A stretch of DNA of 64,000 nt, taken from Oscillospiraceae bacterium (GTDB taxonomy: Bacteria > Bacillota > Clostridia > Oscillospirales > Oscillospiraceae). Location of the stretch: NCBI GenBank assembly GCA_902778275.1, contig CACYXE010000007.1, positions 1 through 64,000 on the forward strand, given 5' to 3'. Shown in pieces: positions 1-8,150 of the stretch. Each line of letters starts with the position of its first letter. Within the stretch, counting starts at the first letter, position 1. Both the position numbers and the translations under genes were made by a program. The notes under the pieces are model-generated. The model ran no database searches. It was given only the letters and a program-made list of their open reading frames with translations, and was not told the DNA's origin.

Positions 1-1
1 G

Positions 2-205
2 GAGGCGCTTTTGAAAACCGACGCGGCGCTGGCCGCCCTGGACAATATCTGCCTGGATATCGGGGGCGAGCTCTACGCGAAGCTCACCCGGAAAGAAAAG
101 GAGCTGTGCCGCATCTCCTTCACGGCAAAGCCGCCCTGCTTCGGGGACTGGCTCAGCCGCATAAGTGCCGGAACAGCAGGAGGGGAAAGACATGAGCTCA
201 CCTGA
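2..205 (+). CDS. C-terminal fragment or small ORF of unknown function
   Basis: The reading frame is open from base 2 to the stop at 203-205, so this may be the tail of a gene that starts before the window. A TTG at 11 lies five bases after GGAGG (1-5) and could instead start a 64-residue protein. The product is mixed charged and hydrophobic with no motif I recognise. The stop overlaps the start of the next gene by 14 bases, so the two are probably co-transcribed and translationally coupled. The neighbouring SpoIIE-type phosphatase would suit an anti-sigma or regulatory protein, but that is only context. Confidence 0.45.
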   Translation, partial: EALLKTDAALAALDNICLDIGGELYAKLTRKEKELCRISFTAKPPCFGDWLSRISAGTAGGERHELT

Positions 206-992
206 ATTTCAGCTGACCGTGCTGGGGACACGGGGCTCTGTTGCCATGAGCGGCGCAGACTACAGGGAGTACGGCGGCAGCACGTCCTGCTACATGGTAC
301 AGGCGGGGGAGGATACCGTCTTCCTGGATGCGGGGAGCGGGCTGCTCTCCGCGCCGGGCTCTTATCCCAAGGCGCCGGTGATTCTGCTGAGCCATCTTCA
401 TCTGGACCACGTTATCGGACTGGGCATGTTTCCCCCGCTTGCGCGGAAAGAGCTACAGATCGATCTGTATATTCCTTTCTGTGAAACGGTGGAGAGCGCC
501 CGCCTGCAACTGGACCGGATCTATTCGCCGCCCTTCTGGCCGGTGCGCCTGGAGGAATTGGGGGCGGAGCTGCGCCTGCGCTGCGTGCCGGCGTGTTTTT
601 CCGTGGGCAGGATCCGGGTGGAGACCATGACGGGACAGCATCCCGGAGGCTGTATGGTCTATAAACTCAGCTGCGCCGGGAAAACCATCGTCTTTGCCAC
701 CGATTATGAGCATGGCGGGGAAAGCGACGCACGCCTTGCCGCCTTCGCCCAAAATGCGGATCTGCTGCTCTATGACGCCCAGTTCGCTCCGGAGGAATAC
801 GAAAGGAAAAAGGGCTATGGCCATTCCACGGCGGAAAAGGGCCTGGAGCTCATGGAGCGGAGCCACGCCGGGCAATTGCTTTTGATCCACCATGATTTCA
901 AAAGCACGGACCGCATCCTTCTCGAGCGGGAAAACAAGCTGGGAACAAAACGGGCCTCTTATGCAAGAGAAGGGCAGACGATCATATTGTAG
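192..992 (+). CDS. Metallo-beta-lactamase-fold hydrolase
   Basis: A 266-residue protein of the MBL fold. The N-terminal GTRGSV strand and GGSTSC segment, followed by FLDAGSG and the metal motif SHLHLDH (about residues 67-73), are typical of the small-molecule phosphodiesterase-type branch. Later metal ligands are plausibly the His of TGQHPGG, the Asp of ATDYEH and the HH of LLIHHDF. I chose ATG 192 over GTG 165 because AGGAGGGG lies just upstream at a normal distance. The gene opens a signalling cluster (SpoIIE phosphatase, cyclic-nucleotide-binding proteins), so a phosphodiester or cyclic nucleotide substrate is possible but not shown. The fold assignment is secure, the substrate is not. Confidence 0.85.
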   Translation: MSSPEFQLTVLGTRGSVAMSGADYREYGGSTSCYMVQAGEDTVFLDAGSGLLSAPGSYPKAPVILLSHLHLDHVIGLGMFPPLARKELQIDLYIPFCETVESARLQLDRIYSPPFWPVRLEELGAELRLRCVPACFSVGRIRVETMTGQHPGGCMVYKLSCAGKTIVFATDYEHGGESDARLAAFAQNADLLLYDAQFAPEEYERKKGYGHSTAEKGLELMERSHAGQLLLIHHDFKSTDRILLERENKLGTKRASYAREGQTIIL

Positions 993-999
993 AATACTC

Positions 1000-1025
1000 A
1001 TGCGGCAGGGGCCTCCCTGCCGCAT
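1000..1025 (+). terminator. Hairpin after the MBL hydrolase gene
   Basis: Perfect 11-bp stem (1000-1010 with 1015-1025) and a GCCT loop, eight bases after the stop codon. The tail has no U-run, so termination may be partial. Confidence 0.5.
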
Positions 1026-1128
1026 GGCTGTACTGGACATTTGTTGGACAGTTGATATTACAATTTTTGTGAATTGGAGATGCGCGCACCCAGGCGGGCG
1101 CGCCGGGACGAACGGATAGGATACAGTC

Positions 1129-2775
1129 ATGATACGAAAAAGCATAACCGTAAAGAGCATATCGGGGATCATCCTCCTTTTGGCCGTGTTCGCAGTCCTT
1201 GTCAGTTTGGCGGGCATGCGGGCGTTCAGTACTGCGGCAAGGGCGCAGTATTCGGAGGACGCTTTTCGCATCGCGGACGCGGCGGCCATGGAGATCGACG
1301 CCGATCGGATCGACTCCTTTTTTGACAGCGGAGGAGACTCGGAGGAATACCGCGCGGTCTGGAAGCGGATGGACGAGCTGTGCAATGCCATGGGGGCGAC
1401 CTTTATCTACGTAATCCGCCCGGACCTCGATGACTATGGCCAGATCACCTTCGTTTTTTCCACAGTGAACCATGAGAGCGAGTATTCGCCCTATGAGGTC
1501 GGCTACGTCCGCCAAACGACCAATGATGAGTACCGGCAGATCTACCGGAATCTCTATGAGGGCACGTCTGAGCGGGAACTGATCTTTCTGGAAAGCAGAA
1601 GCTATTCCAAGGCGGAACATCATCTGACCGCTCTGCTTCCCCTGAAGGGCGCGGGCGGAGAGACGGAAGCCATCCTCTGCGTGCAGCGTCAGATGAGTTC
1701 TCTTGGCCAGGTGCGCCGGATGTTCCTGCGCAGCATCCTTCGCGTGCTGATCGCCCTGACGATCATCGTGGGCATCGGCCATGGCATCTATTTGAACCGT
1801 GTGCTGATCCGCCCGGTGCGCAGGATCACCGATGAGGCTGCACGCTTTGCCCATGAAAACCAGGCGGCGGAGCAAAAGCTCACGCAGCTGATCCGCAATG
1901 AGGATGAGATCGGGCTTCTGGCGGCTTCCATCGATCAGATGGAAGAGCGTATCGGGGACTACATAGAAAACATTACCGCGATCACCGCGGAGAAAGAGCG
2001 GATCACGGCGGAGCTGGACCTGGCCGGACGGATCCAGGAGGCGATGCTCCCCCACGAATTCCCGCCGTTCCCCGGGCGGAAGGAGTTTGATCTTTACGCC
2101 AGCATGACCCCCGCCAAGGAGGTGGGAGGGGATTTCTACGACTATTTCCTGATCGATGAGGATCACCTGTGCCTGGTGATCGCGGACGTGTCGGGCAAGG
2201 GCGTACCCGGAGCCTTGTTCATGATGGTCGCCAAGATCATTTTGCAGAGCTGCGCCATGCTGGGCCGCTCCGCCGCCGAGATCCTCACCAAGACCAATGA
2301 GGCGCTCTGCTCCAACAACCAGGTGAATATGTTCGTGACCGTCTGGCTGGGGATCCTGGAGCTGTCCACCGGGAAACTGACGGCCGCCAATGCCGGACAC
2401 GAGTATCCCGTTTTCAAGCGCCCCGGCGAGTCCTTCGAGCTTATGAAGGACAGGCACGGCCTGGTGATCGGCGGCATGGAGGGCGTGCGGTACAGGGAAT
2501 ATGAATTGCGGCTGCTTCCGGGAACAAAGCTGTTTTTGTATACGGACGGCGTTCCGGAGGCGACGGATCCCGACAATATGATGTTCGGGACCCAGAGGAT
2601 GCTGGACACGCTGAACCGGATGCCGGAAGCGGACCCGGAAACCCTTCTGCGGGAGGTGCATGCGGCGGTGGACCGCTTTGTCCAAGGCGCGGAGCAATTC
2701 GACGATCTGACCATGCTCTGTCTGGAATACCGGGGCGCCGGCCCCGAGGAGCCGGCGGAAAGACAAAAGGAGTGA
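1129..2775 (+). CDS. Membrane HAMP-SpoIIE/RsbU-type PP2C phosphatase
   Basis: A 548-residue sensor phosphatase. A transmembrane helix at about 10-30 and a second at about 200-222 flank an extracytoplasmic region of some 165 residues that has no named domain I recognise. A HAMP linker follows (RPVRRITDEAARFA, about 228-245), then a helical linker and a PPM/SpoIIE catalytic domain from about 300 to 540. That domain carries the LAGRIQEAMLP entry motif, VGGDFYDY, and metal-binding Asp in IADVSGKGVPGALFMM and LYTDGVPEA. Family members dephosphorylate anti-anti-sigma (STAS) proteins to release sigma factors. No STAS or anti-sigma gene lies nearby, so the target is elsewhere or atypical. The stop abuts the next gene directly, showing an operon. 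Confidence 0.9.
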   Translation: MIRKSITVKSISGIILLLAVFAVLVSLAGMRAFSTAARAQYSEDAFRIADAAAMEIDADRIDSFFDSGGDSEEYRAVWKRMDELCNAMGATFIYVIRPDLDDYGQITFVFSTVNHESEYSPYEVGYVRQTTNDEYRQIYRNLYEGTSERELIFLESRSYSKAEHHLTALLPLKGAGGETEAILCVQRQMSSLGQVRRMFLRSILRVLIALTIIVGIGHGIYLNRVLIRPVRRITDEAARFAHENQAAEQKLTQLIRNEDEIGLLAASIDQMEERIGDYIENITAITAEKERITAELDLAGRIQEAMLPHEFPPFPGRKEFDLYASMTPAKEVGGDFYDYFLIDEDHLCLVIADVSGKGVPGALFMMVAKIILQSCAMLGRSAAEILTKTNEALCSNNQVNMFVTVWLGILELSTGKLTAANAGHEYPVFKRPGESFELMKDRHGLVIGGMEGVRYREYELRLLPGTKLFLYTDGVPEATDPDNMMFGTQRMLDTLNRMPEADPETLLREVHAAVDRFVQGAEQFDDLTMLCLEYRGAGPEEPAERQKE

Positions 2776-3450
2776 ATGACCGTGCGCAGCGAATACAGAA
2801 ACGATCCGGCGATGGATCCATCGGGTTTCGTCCTGCTTGCGGACTACGTCCCCCATATCGTGCAGGAGATCCGGTATTACTCCACCTACAACTTCATCGG
2901 AGATCGGATCGACGGATACGAAGAGCCGTGCGCCCTTCTCACGGTCGAGGCGGCCAGGGCCCTGAAAGCTGCCAGCAGCGAGCTGATCGTGCAGGGATAC
3001 CGACTGAAGGTGTTTGACGCCTACCGCCCGGCCTGCGCGGTAAAGCATTTTGTGCTGTGGGGGATCGAGGATCAGGACGTTCGCATGAAGCCGTATTTTT
3101 ATCCGGAGCTGGAAAAGCAGGAGCTGTTTGCCAAAGGCTATCTCGCCAGGCGATCCAGCCACAGCAGGGGCAGCGCGGTGGACCTGACGCTGCTGGATAT
3201 GGAGACAGGGAAGGAGCTGGACATGGGAAGCCCCTTCGATCTGTTCAGTGAGCGGTCTCATCCCGACTGCAGGGACATTACCCGGGAGCAGTACGAAAAT
3301 CGGATGCTGCTGCAGCGGGTGATGATCCGCAGCGGTTTTCAGCCGATCGACTGCGAATGGTGGCATTTTTCCCTGCGGCATGAGCCGTATCCGGACACCT
3401 ATTTTGAATTTCCTGTGTCGTCCGCTTATCTGAAACGAAGCGGCCGGTGA
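2776..3450 (+). CDS. M15-family D-Ala-D-Ala dipeptidase (VanX-like)
   Basis: A 224-residue zinc dipeptidase. The VanX/DdpX signature is complete: LKVFDAYRP near residue 75, SSHSRGSAVDL near 127-137 (zinc His and Asp) and EWWHF near 193-197 (catalytic Glu and zinc His). No signal peptide is visible, so it should act in the cytoplasm like VanX or DdpX, cleaving free D-Ala-D-Ala for resistance, recycling or nutrition. ATG 2776 follows the phosphatase stop with no gap. There is no vanH or D-Ala-D-Lac ligase gene beside it, so a glycopeptide-resistance role is not supported by context. The link with a phosphatase and cyclic-nucleotide-binding genes is unusual. Confidence 0.85.
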   Translation: MTVRSEYRNDPAMDPSGFVLLADYVPHIVQEIRYYSTYNFIGDRIDGYEEPCALLTVEAARALKAASSELIVQGYRLKVFDAYRPACAVKHFVLWGIEDQDVRMKPYFYPELEKQELFAKGYLARRSSHSRGSAVDLTLLDMETGKELDMGSPFDLFSERSHPDCRDITREQYENRMLLQRVMIRSGFQPIDCEWWHFSLRHEPYPDTYFEFPVSSAYLKRSGR

Positions 3451-3469
3451 AACGAATGGGGGAAAAGAA

Positions 3470-3961
3470 ATGAAACGGAGCTATAAAAACGGAGAGTTGA
3501 TCTTCCGGCAGGGGGAAACGGGCTCCTGCATGTATGTGATCCAAAGCGGAAAGGTCGGTATCTATCTGAACTATGGGGAAGCCCGGCAGGCAAAGCTGAC
3601 GGAGCTTTCCTCCGGGCAGTTTTTGGGGGAAATGGGACTGCTGGATAAGCTGCCCCGCTCCGCGACCGCTGTTTCTCTGAGCGAGGATACCGTGCTGGAA
3701 GAGATCGACGAAGAGAACTTTGAGCGCAGCTTTTCGGAAAATCCTGCGAAGATGCTGTCTCTGCTGCAGCAAATGAGCATACGGCTGCGCCGCATTTCCC
3801 GGGATTACGCGGACGCCTGCCGCACGGTCAGCGATGTAATGGAGGCGGAGGCGGCGGGCATAGAGAAAGACGCCGCGCTGAAAAACCGCATTGCCAAGAC
3901 GCTGGCCGGCTTTGAGGCGTCCCGTCTGGAGGATCTGGAAGAGGGAGGGACTGCAGAATGA
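3470..3961 (+). CDS. Cyclic-nucleotide-binding-domain protein
   Basis: A 163-residue protein whose first about 110 residues form a CNB (CRP-type) beta roll. GQFLGEMGLLDKLPRSATAV matches the phosphate-binding cassette, with the Glu and Arg that contact the cyclic phosphate. No helix-turn-helix follows, only a helical tail, so it is not a CRP-type DNA-binding factor. It overlaps the next gene by four bases (ATGA), and that gene starts with a paralogous CNB domain. The two may form a heteromer. The ligand is unknown. Its position near a SpoIIE phosphatase and MBL hydrolase suggests a shared signalling unit, which is inference. Confidence 0.85.
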   Translation: MKRSYKNGELIFRQGETGSCMYVIQSGKVGIYLNYGEARQAKLTELSSGQFLGEMGLLDKLPRSATAVSLSEDTVLEEIDEENFERSFSENPAKMLSLLQQMSIRLRRISRDYADACRTVSDVMEAEAAGIEKDAALKNRIAKTLAGFEASRLEDLEEGGTAE

Positions 3962-4800
3962 ATACGATCCGTTTCTCCGCCGGCGACCTTATCTTCCGCG
4001 AGGGGGATTTTCAGCTCACGATGTACGACATCCAAAAGGGGAGCGTGGGCATTTATCTGGATTATGACACAGAACAGAAAAAGCAGCTTACGGTTTTGCG
4101 GGAAAACCAGTTCCTCGGCGAGATGGGATTGGTCGGCTCCGCGCCTCGCTCGGCCACAGCGGTCGCGCTGGAGGACGGGACGGTCCTGAGAGAGATCGGA
4201 GAGGATGAATTCTTCGCTTACTTTGAGGACAAGCCGGAACGCCTGCTGCAGATCCTGCGGCAAATGAGCGCGCGGATCCGGGAAAACACGGAGGCATACC
4301 AGGAGGTCTGCCGCGCTCTGTTTGAGAAAGAAGAGGCCGAAAAGGCCGGCATAGAAAAAAGCGACGCGCTCAATGAGCAGCTGAACGCGATCAGCAAAGC
4401 GGCAAAGAAGAGGAAAACGTATTATCCGGGGCTGCGCTCCACTTTCTACGAGTATGTGAAGGAGGATCTTGCGGCATATGAGGGCAGGCGGGAGGTCGTC
4501 CGGGCCAATCTGATAGAGCGGCTGGTGGTACGCAGACTGTCCCCCGAAGACATGCACGCCAATCCGGATGATGAGTTTTCCGATCCCGCTATCGGGCCGA
4601 GCGACCGGATCATCAGCGAATACGCCCACCAGCTCTCATGGCTCTACAGGGATAATGAGCCTGTTTTTCCGAGCCCGATCGTGGTTTACAAGCTGGCCTC
4701 GGACGGCTATCTGATCCTGAACGGACACCACCGCTGGGCAGCCGCGATCAAATGCGGCCTGAAGAAAGTCCGCGCGGTCATCATGAATCCCCCCAAATGA
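3958..4800 (+). CDS. CNB domain fused to a ParB/sulfiredoxin-like domain
   Basis: A 280-residue two-domain protein. Residues 1-115 are a second CNB beta roll close to that of the preceding gene (QFLGEMGLVGSAPRSATAV cassette). After a helical linker with YYPGLRSTFYEYV, residues about 185-280 resemble a ParB N-terminal/sulfiredoxin-like domain: a segment listing desired conditions, then PIVVYKLASDGYLILNGHH and RWAAAIKCGL. The NGHHRWAAA motif corresponds to the nucleotide-binding or nuclease-like signature of that fold. A cyclic-nucleotide sensor joined to this domain could be a ligand-gated CTPase, kinase or nuclease. No known protein of this architecture comes to mind. Confidence is high for the first domain and moderate for the second. 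Confidence 0.75.
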   Translation: MNTIRFSAGDLIFREGDFQLTMYDIQKGSVGIYLDYDTEQKKQLTVLRENQFLGEMGLVGSAPRSATAVALEDGTVLREIGEDEFFAYFEDKPERLLQILRQMSARIRENTEAYQEVCRALFEKEEAEKAGIEKSDALNEQLNAISKAAKKRKTYYPGLRSTFYEYVKEDLAAYEGRREVVRANLIERLVVRRLSPEDMHANPDDEFSDPAIGPSDRIISEYAHQLSWLYRDNEPVFPSPIVVYKLASDGYLILNGHHRWAAAIKCGLKKVRAVIMNPPK

Positions 4801-4827
4801 GCGGCAGAGAGGAGCGCGAGGAGAAGC

Positions 4828-5310
4828 ATGCGCGTATCGTTTGACCTGGATGATGTGCTTTTCGTGTCGCCGGACAGCTATGAGACGGAACCGGCGCCCG
4901 GCTTCCCCTTTAACCGGATGTTTCCGGACAGACTGCGGAAGGGTACGCCGGAGTTGATCCACGCGCTGCAGGAGCGCGGATATGAAGTCTGGATCTATAC
5001 CTCGTCCTATCGGACGGAGACCTATCTGCGCGCGCTGTTCCGCGCTTACGGCATCCGCTTCGATTCCATCGTGAACGCCCAGCGGCATCAAATCGAGGTG
5101 CAGAGAGACCGCCGGGAGCGGCTGCCCCAGAAGCTGCCGAACTTTTATCGGATCTCGCTGCACGTGGACGATGAAAAGGCCGTGCAGGAGAATGCCCGCC
5201 GCTATGGATATCGGACCATGCGCGTCTATGAACCGGATGAGCACTGGGTGGAGAAGGTACTCCGGGAGGCGGACCGTATTTACAGGCTGCAGCAGGAAGA
5301 ACACGCATAG
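4828..5310 (+). CDS. HAD-superfamily hydrolase-like protein
   Basis: A 160-residue protein starting MRVSFDLDDVLF. The DLDD motif is the HAD motif I nucleophile region, with the second Asp of DxD present. Motif II is likely the Ser-Ser pair in IYTSSYR, and the acidic motif IV is HVDDEKA near residue 112. No large cap domain is present, so the substrate may be a protein or a large phosphorylated molecule. RBS GAGGAG precedes ATG 4828. It is co-oriented with the CNB genes and likely belongs to the same operon. The substrate is unknown. Confidence 0.75.
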   Translation: MRVSFDLDDVLFVSPDSYETEPAPGFPFNRMFPDRLRKGTPELIHALQERGYEVWIYTSSYRTETYLRALFRAYGIRFDSIVNAQRHQIEVQRDRRERLPQKLPNFYRISLHVDDEKAVQENARRYGYRTMRVYEPDEHWVEKVLREADRIYRLQQEEHA

Positions 5311-5324
5311 CAGGGGGGAGCGGC

Positions 5325-5642
5325 ATGGAAGAGAAACTGCAGAAGATCGAGGCATTGTTTGTCAAATACGGCGCGGTCCCCACGTCGCTGGATGAAGCGA
5401 ACAGAACGCGTTTCGGGGATCGGGTGATTTTTGAGAGGAGCGGGTGCTATATCCGCGCCGGCGTTGCCGCCTTCGACGGGCAGCCATTTTTGACGCTCTC
5501 CAGTATTGACCAGCTGAAATTCGCTGAGCTGGGAATGCTGGAGGACGTTGACGCGCTGCCGGTGGATTGCCCGGACGAGCGCCTGGAACAGGCAGTCCGC
5601 TACGCTCTCGGCGTAGAGCCCTATCCGGAAGTATATCCATGA
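5325..5642 (+). CDS. Hypothetical protein, 105 residues
   Basis: A small soluble acidic protein with a strong GGGGGGAG ribosome binding site. It starts 15 bases after the HAD gene and probably belongs to its operon. The sequence alternates short strands and helices (RVIFERSGCYIRAGVAAFDG) without catalytic motifs. There is no signal peptide or membrane helix. I do not recognise the family. Confidence 0.6.
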   Translation: MEEKLQKIEALFVKYGAVPTSLDEANRTRFGDRVIFERSGCYIRAGVAAFDGQPFLTLSSIDQLKFAELGMLEDVDALPVDCPDERLEQAVRYALGVEPYPEVYP

Positions 5643-5669
5643 GTATAAGCTGAGAAAAGAAGGAACGCC

Positions 5670-5820
5670 ATGAAAGAGATCTCGATAAAAGACATTCAGA
5701 ATATCCGGATCGGCCAGGTGGAGAACGCTGGCGGCGGAAGTGATCAGCGAAGCCATCATAAGAGCGGTGGAAAGCGCGGAGAGCGCCTATGGCTTCCCCG
5801 CTGCGAGAGATCTTGTATAA
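5670..5820 (+). pseudogene. Remnant of a P1/S58-family peptidase (DmpA-like), internal deletion
   Basis: ATG 5670 follows AAGGAACG and encodes MKEISIKDIQNIRIGQVENA, which matches the start of DmpA/L-aminopeptidase-type P1 peptidases. At about 5728-5730 the frame shifts by one, and the new frame reads LAAEVISEAIIRAVESAE then SAYGFPAARDLV and stops at 5818-5820. This closely resembles the end of the same family. About 300 middle residues, including the self-cleavage site, are missing. The simplest reading is one internal deletion that fused the ends out of frame. The gene is therefore dead, although its start and ribosome binding site remain. Confidence 0.75.
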
Positions 5821-5912
5821 GGGCTTTTTCTGTGCCGCTTTTGTGACATTTGCTCTGTTATCCTGTCCTCAGAAACAGAAAAACAAGAAAACGCTTGTAA
5901 AGGAGAATGAAC

Positions 5913-6488
5913 ATGAGCATCTTATCCAGGCTCCAGGGCTTTCACGCCGCGGGCGAGGGTCCGAATGAGGTCAACACAGAGAAATACGGGGTCCCGGCCC
6001 GCTCGATCTACACGGCCCTTGTTTCCGGAGACCTGCACCAGAAGATCGAAGTCAAGGACGAGCAGGGGCAGACGCTGTATTGGACAAAGTCCTCGGTTTT
6101 CGCGCTGAAGGGCAAGACGGACGTTTTTGACGCGTCCGGCACACAGGTGGCGCACCTGGAGAAAAAACCGGTCAGTCTGCATGAAAAGCATTTTATCACC
6201 ATGGCGAACGGGCAGAAGTTCACGCTATCCAACGAATTGCTCCACGTCGTCAAGGACATCACCAACATCGAGGGCCTGGACTGGAAGATCAAGGGCAATA
6301 TCATCGGCTTGAATTTCACGCTCTTTGATCAGAATGATGAGCCGGTCGCGGCCATCGGGCAGAAAATGGTCTCCATGCATGACCGCTACAGCATTGATCT
6401 CTACCAGCCCCAGTATGAAAAAATCGTGGTGGCGATCGTGATCCAGCTGCAGAAGATGCTCACGGCCCGCCGGGAAAACAATGAGTAA
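5913..6488 (+). CDS. LURP-one-related/Tubby-C2-like family protein
   Basis: A 191-residue protein with the repeating beta-strand pattern of LOR/YxjI proteins: a KIEVKDEQGQTLYWTKS strand pair, SVFALKGKTDVFDASG, then the variant repeat LDWKIKGNIIGLNFTLFD near residues 122-139, and a C-terminal helix IVVAIVIQLQKML that in this family packs inside the beta barrel. Family function is poorly known, and membrane or lipid association has been suggested for relatives. ATG 5913 is preferred to ATG 5907 because the GGAG at 5902-5905 sits at the better distance. It is followed by a run of lipoprotein genes. Confidence 0.7.
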   Translation: MSILSRLQGFHAAGEGPNEVNTEKYGVPARSIYTALVSGDLHQKIEVKDEQGQTLYWTKSSVFALKGKTDVFDASGTQVAHLEKKPVSLHEKHFITMANGQKFTLSNELLHVVKDITNIEGLDWKIKGNIIGLNFTLFDQNDEPVAAIGQKMVSMHDRYSIDLYQPQYEKIVVAIVIQLQKMLTARRENNE

Positions 6489-6525
6489 AAATAACAGGAC
6501 GAGAAAAGGATCGGAGGTATTCGTT

Positions 6526-6918
6526 ATGAAAAAGATCACGGCCATTATCGTATTGCTTGCCCTCATGCTCAGCCTTGCCGGCTGCGGCAGTTCGGTATCG
6601 ATCGGCGGGTTCTCGTCCAAGTATTTCAACAGCGACGCCTACGATGCGGCTGTCCAGGAGCTCATGACCCATTTTGACAGCCTCGGCGGCTGCACGCTGA
6701 AGAAGATCGGATACGCCGGCGACAAGACCGTAAAGGAGGCGGCGGAGGCCCGGGGGCTGGCGCCTGAACAGATCATCGTGCTCACGTCCGATTTTGAGAC
6801 GGATGGAAGCAGCCGCGAAGACGGTCTGGAGCCCAACAAGAGCTATGAAGATTACCAGTGGATCCTGACACGGGGAGGTTCCTTCGACCCCTTCTGGGAG
6901 ATCGGGGAGCAGGGGTGA
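6526..6918 (+). CDS. Small lipoprotein of unknown function
   Basis: A 130-residue protein with a lipoprotein signal: basic N-terminus, hydrophobic core and lipobox LAGC, giving lipidation at about Cys 19. The mature part has an SSKYFNS segment and a helix-strand pattern ending in an acidic tail. I do not recognise the domain. The start at 6526 is set by GGAGGT just upstream, not the ATG at 6481 that would bury the signal peptide. It is the first of three consecutive lipoprotein genes. Confidence 0.7.
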   Translation: MKKITAIIVLLALMLSLAGCGSSVSIGGFSSKYFNSDAYDAAVQELMTHFDSLGGCTLKKIGYAGDKTVKEAAEARGLAPEQIIVLTSDFETDGSSREDGLEPNKSYEDYQWILTRGGSFDPFWEIGEQG

Positions 6919-7024
6919 CGGACGCGGCAGGCGTTTTTGTAAAAGCGGCGCCCGGCAGATAGTCTCACCCGCGATTGATTGCAGAGGAAGCGATCCTCAA
7001 AAGCATATGGAAAGGAGCGGCATC

Positions 7025-8086
7025 ATGAAAAAGAATATGAAAAAATGGATTTGTCTGTTTGTTTGCGTTCTGATGCTCCTGGCCCTGACGGCCTGCGGCA
7101 GCGCGAAAACAGAGCCGGCCGCGCAGCCGGTGGAAAACAGCTCCGCCGAGTGGACCCGGGAGGGCTACTTCGCGGATGAAAACGGGAACATCCTCTCCGT
7201 CACCTGGATGGAGGATATCGACGAGCCCGGCTGGTACGTGGGCTGTATGCTGGGCGAGGATCTTATCGAGGACTCCTGGGGAGGCACCCTGCCGCAGGAA
7301 GGAAACACCCTGCGCGGCACCCTCAATTCTTCCGGCAGCAAAGGCGATCTCAACGTCACCGTATCGGAAGAGGGCGAGGACGGTCTCCTTCTCACGGTCG
7401 AAGGAGGGGAGACGTACCATTTCACCTCCATGGGCGATATGACTGCCGACATCATGGTGACGATCAACACGGACGGCTCCGGCATGATCGGCTATGAAGC
7501 GGGCGAGACCGCACCGGAGCTCGACCCCGAGTGGCCGTTCCAGTCCGCGCAGGTCAATCTGGGCGAGCCCGAGACCTACACCTTTGCCGCGGCGCCCGAG
7601 GCGGGCAATCTGTTCGTGAAGTGGACAAAGAACGGCGAGGACTTTTCCACCGAGCCGGTCATCACCGTGCTGCTGGACGAGAGCGCGGACTTTGTCGCCG
7701 TATTTGAAGAAGACCCGGACTGGCAGAATCCGGTCATGAACTTCATCGGAGAGTATCAGAGCGGACGGGCCCATGCCCTGGTGGAGTGCTTTGGAAACGA
7801 GGAGGCCTGGATCACCATTGAATGGGGCGGCAGCGCCCGGGAACTGGCCCGCTGGGATATCGTGGGCCGGCTGGACACCGATACGCTGACCATTGACTAT
7901 TCCAACGTCACCAAGTCCATCGTCACCTACGACGACAGCGGAGAGATCGTCAGCCAGGAGCCGGCGTATGAGGACGGCACCGGAAGCATCACCTTCAACG
8001 ACGACGGGACCTTTACCTGGCACGAGGACCAGTCCGAATACGGGACGGACATGGTGTTTGAGTGGATCCCGGTACAGGAAGGCTGA
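7025..8086 (+). CDS. Lipoprotein with a divergent InlB B-repeat-like module
   Basis: A 353-residue surface lipoprotein with signal peptide and lipobox LTAC (lipidated Cys at about 23). The mature protein has a beta-rich first half (WTREGYFADENGNILSV) and, near residues 175-225, a segment like the bacterial InlB B-repeat: TYTFAAAPEAGNLFVKWTKN with the FVAVFEE ending. The C-terminal third is rich in Thr, Asp and Trp with acidic strands, suggesting another beta sandwich. ATG 7025 follows AAAGGAG, and an in-frame ATG at 7007 lies before that site and is rejected. Probable role: adhesion or ligand binding at the cell surface. Confidence 0.75.
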   Translation: MKKNMKKWICLFVCVLMLLALTACGSAKTEPAAQPVENSSAEWTREGYFADENGNILSVTWMEDIDEPGWYVGCMLGEDLIEDSWGGTLPQEGNTLRGTLNSSGSKGDLNVTVSEEGEDGLLLTVEGGETYHFTSMGDMTADIMVTINTDGSGMIGYEAGETAPELDPEWPFQSAQVNLGEPETYTFAAAPEAGNLFVKWTKNGEDFSTEPVITVLLDESADFVAVFEEDPDWQNPVMNFIGEYQSGRAHALVECFGNEEAWITIEWGGSARELARWDIVGRLDTDTLTIDYSNVTKSIVTYDDSGEIVSQEPAYEDGTGSITFNDDGTFTWHEDQSEYGTDMVFEWIPVQEG

Positions 8087-8150
8087 TCTTTCAAATCCAT
8101 AGGATCAGGGGATCTGCGGTATCCGATGCGCAATGAGGGAGGTATTGTCC

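Noticed and set aside
982..3381. 799-codon minus-strand open frame
   Set aside because: It lies opposite well-supported genes with clear motifs and is a product of high GC content. It has no ribosome binding site or domain.
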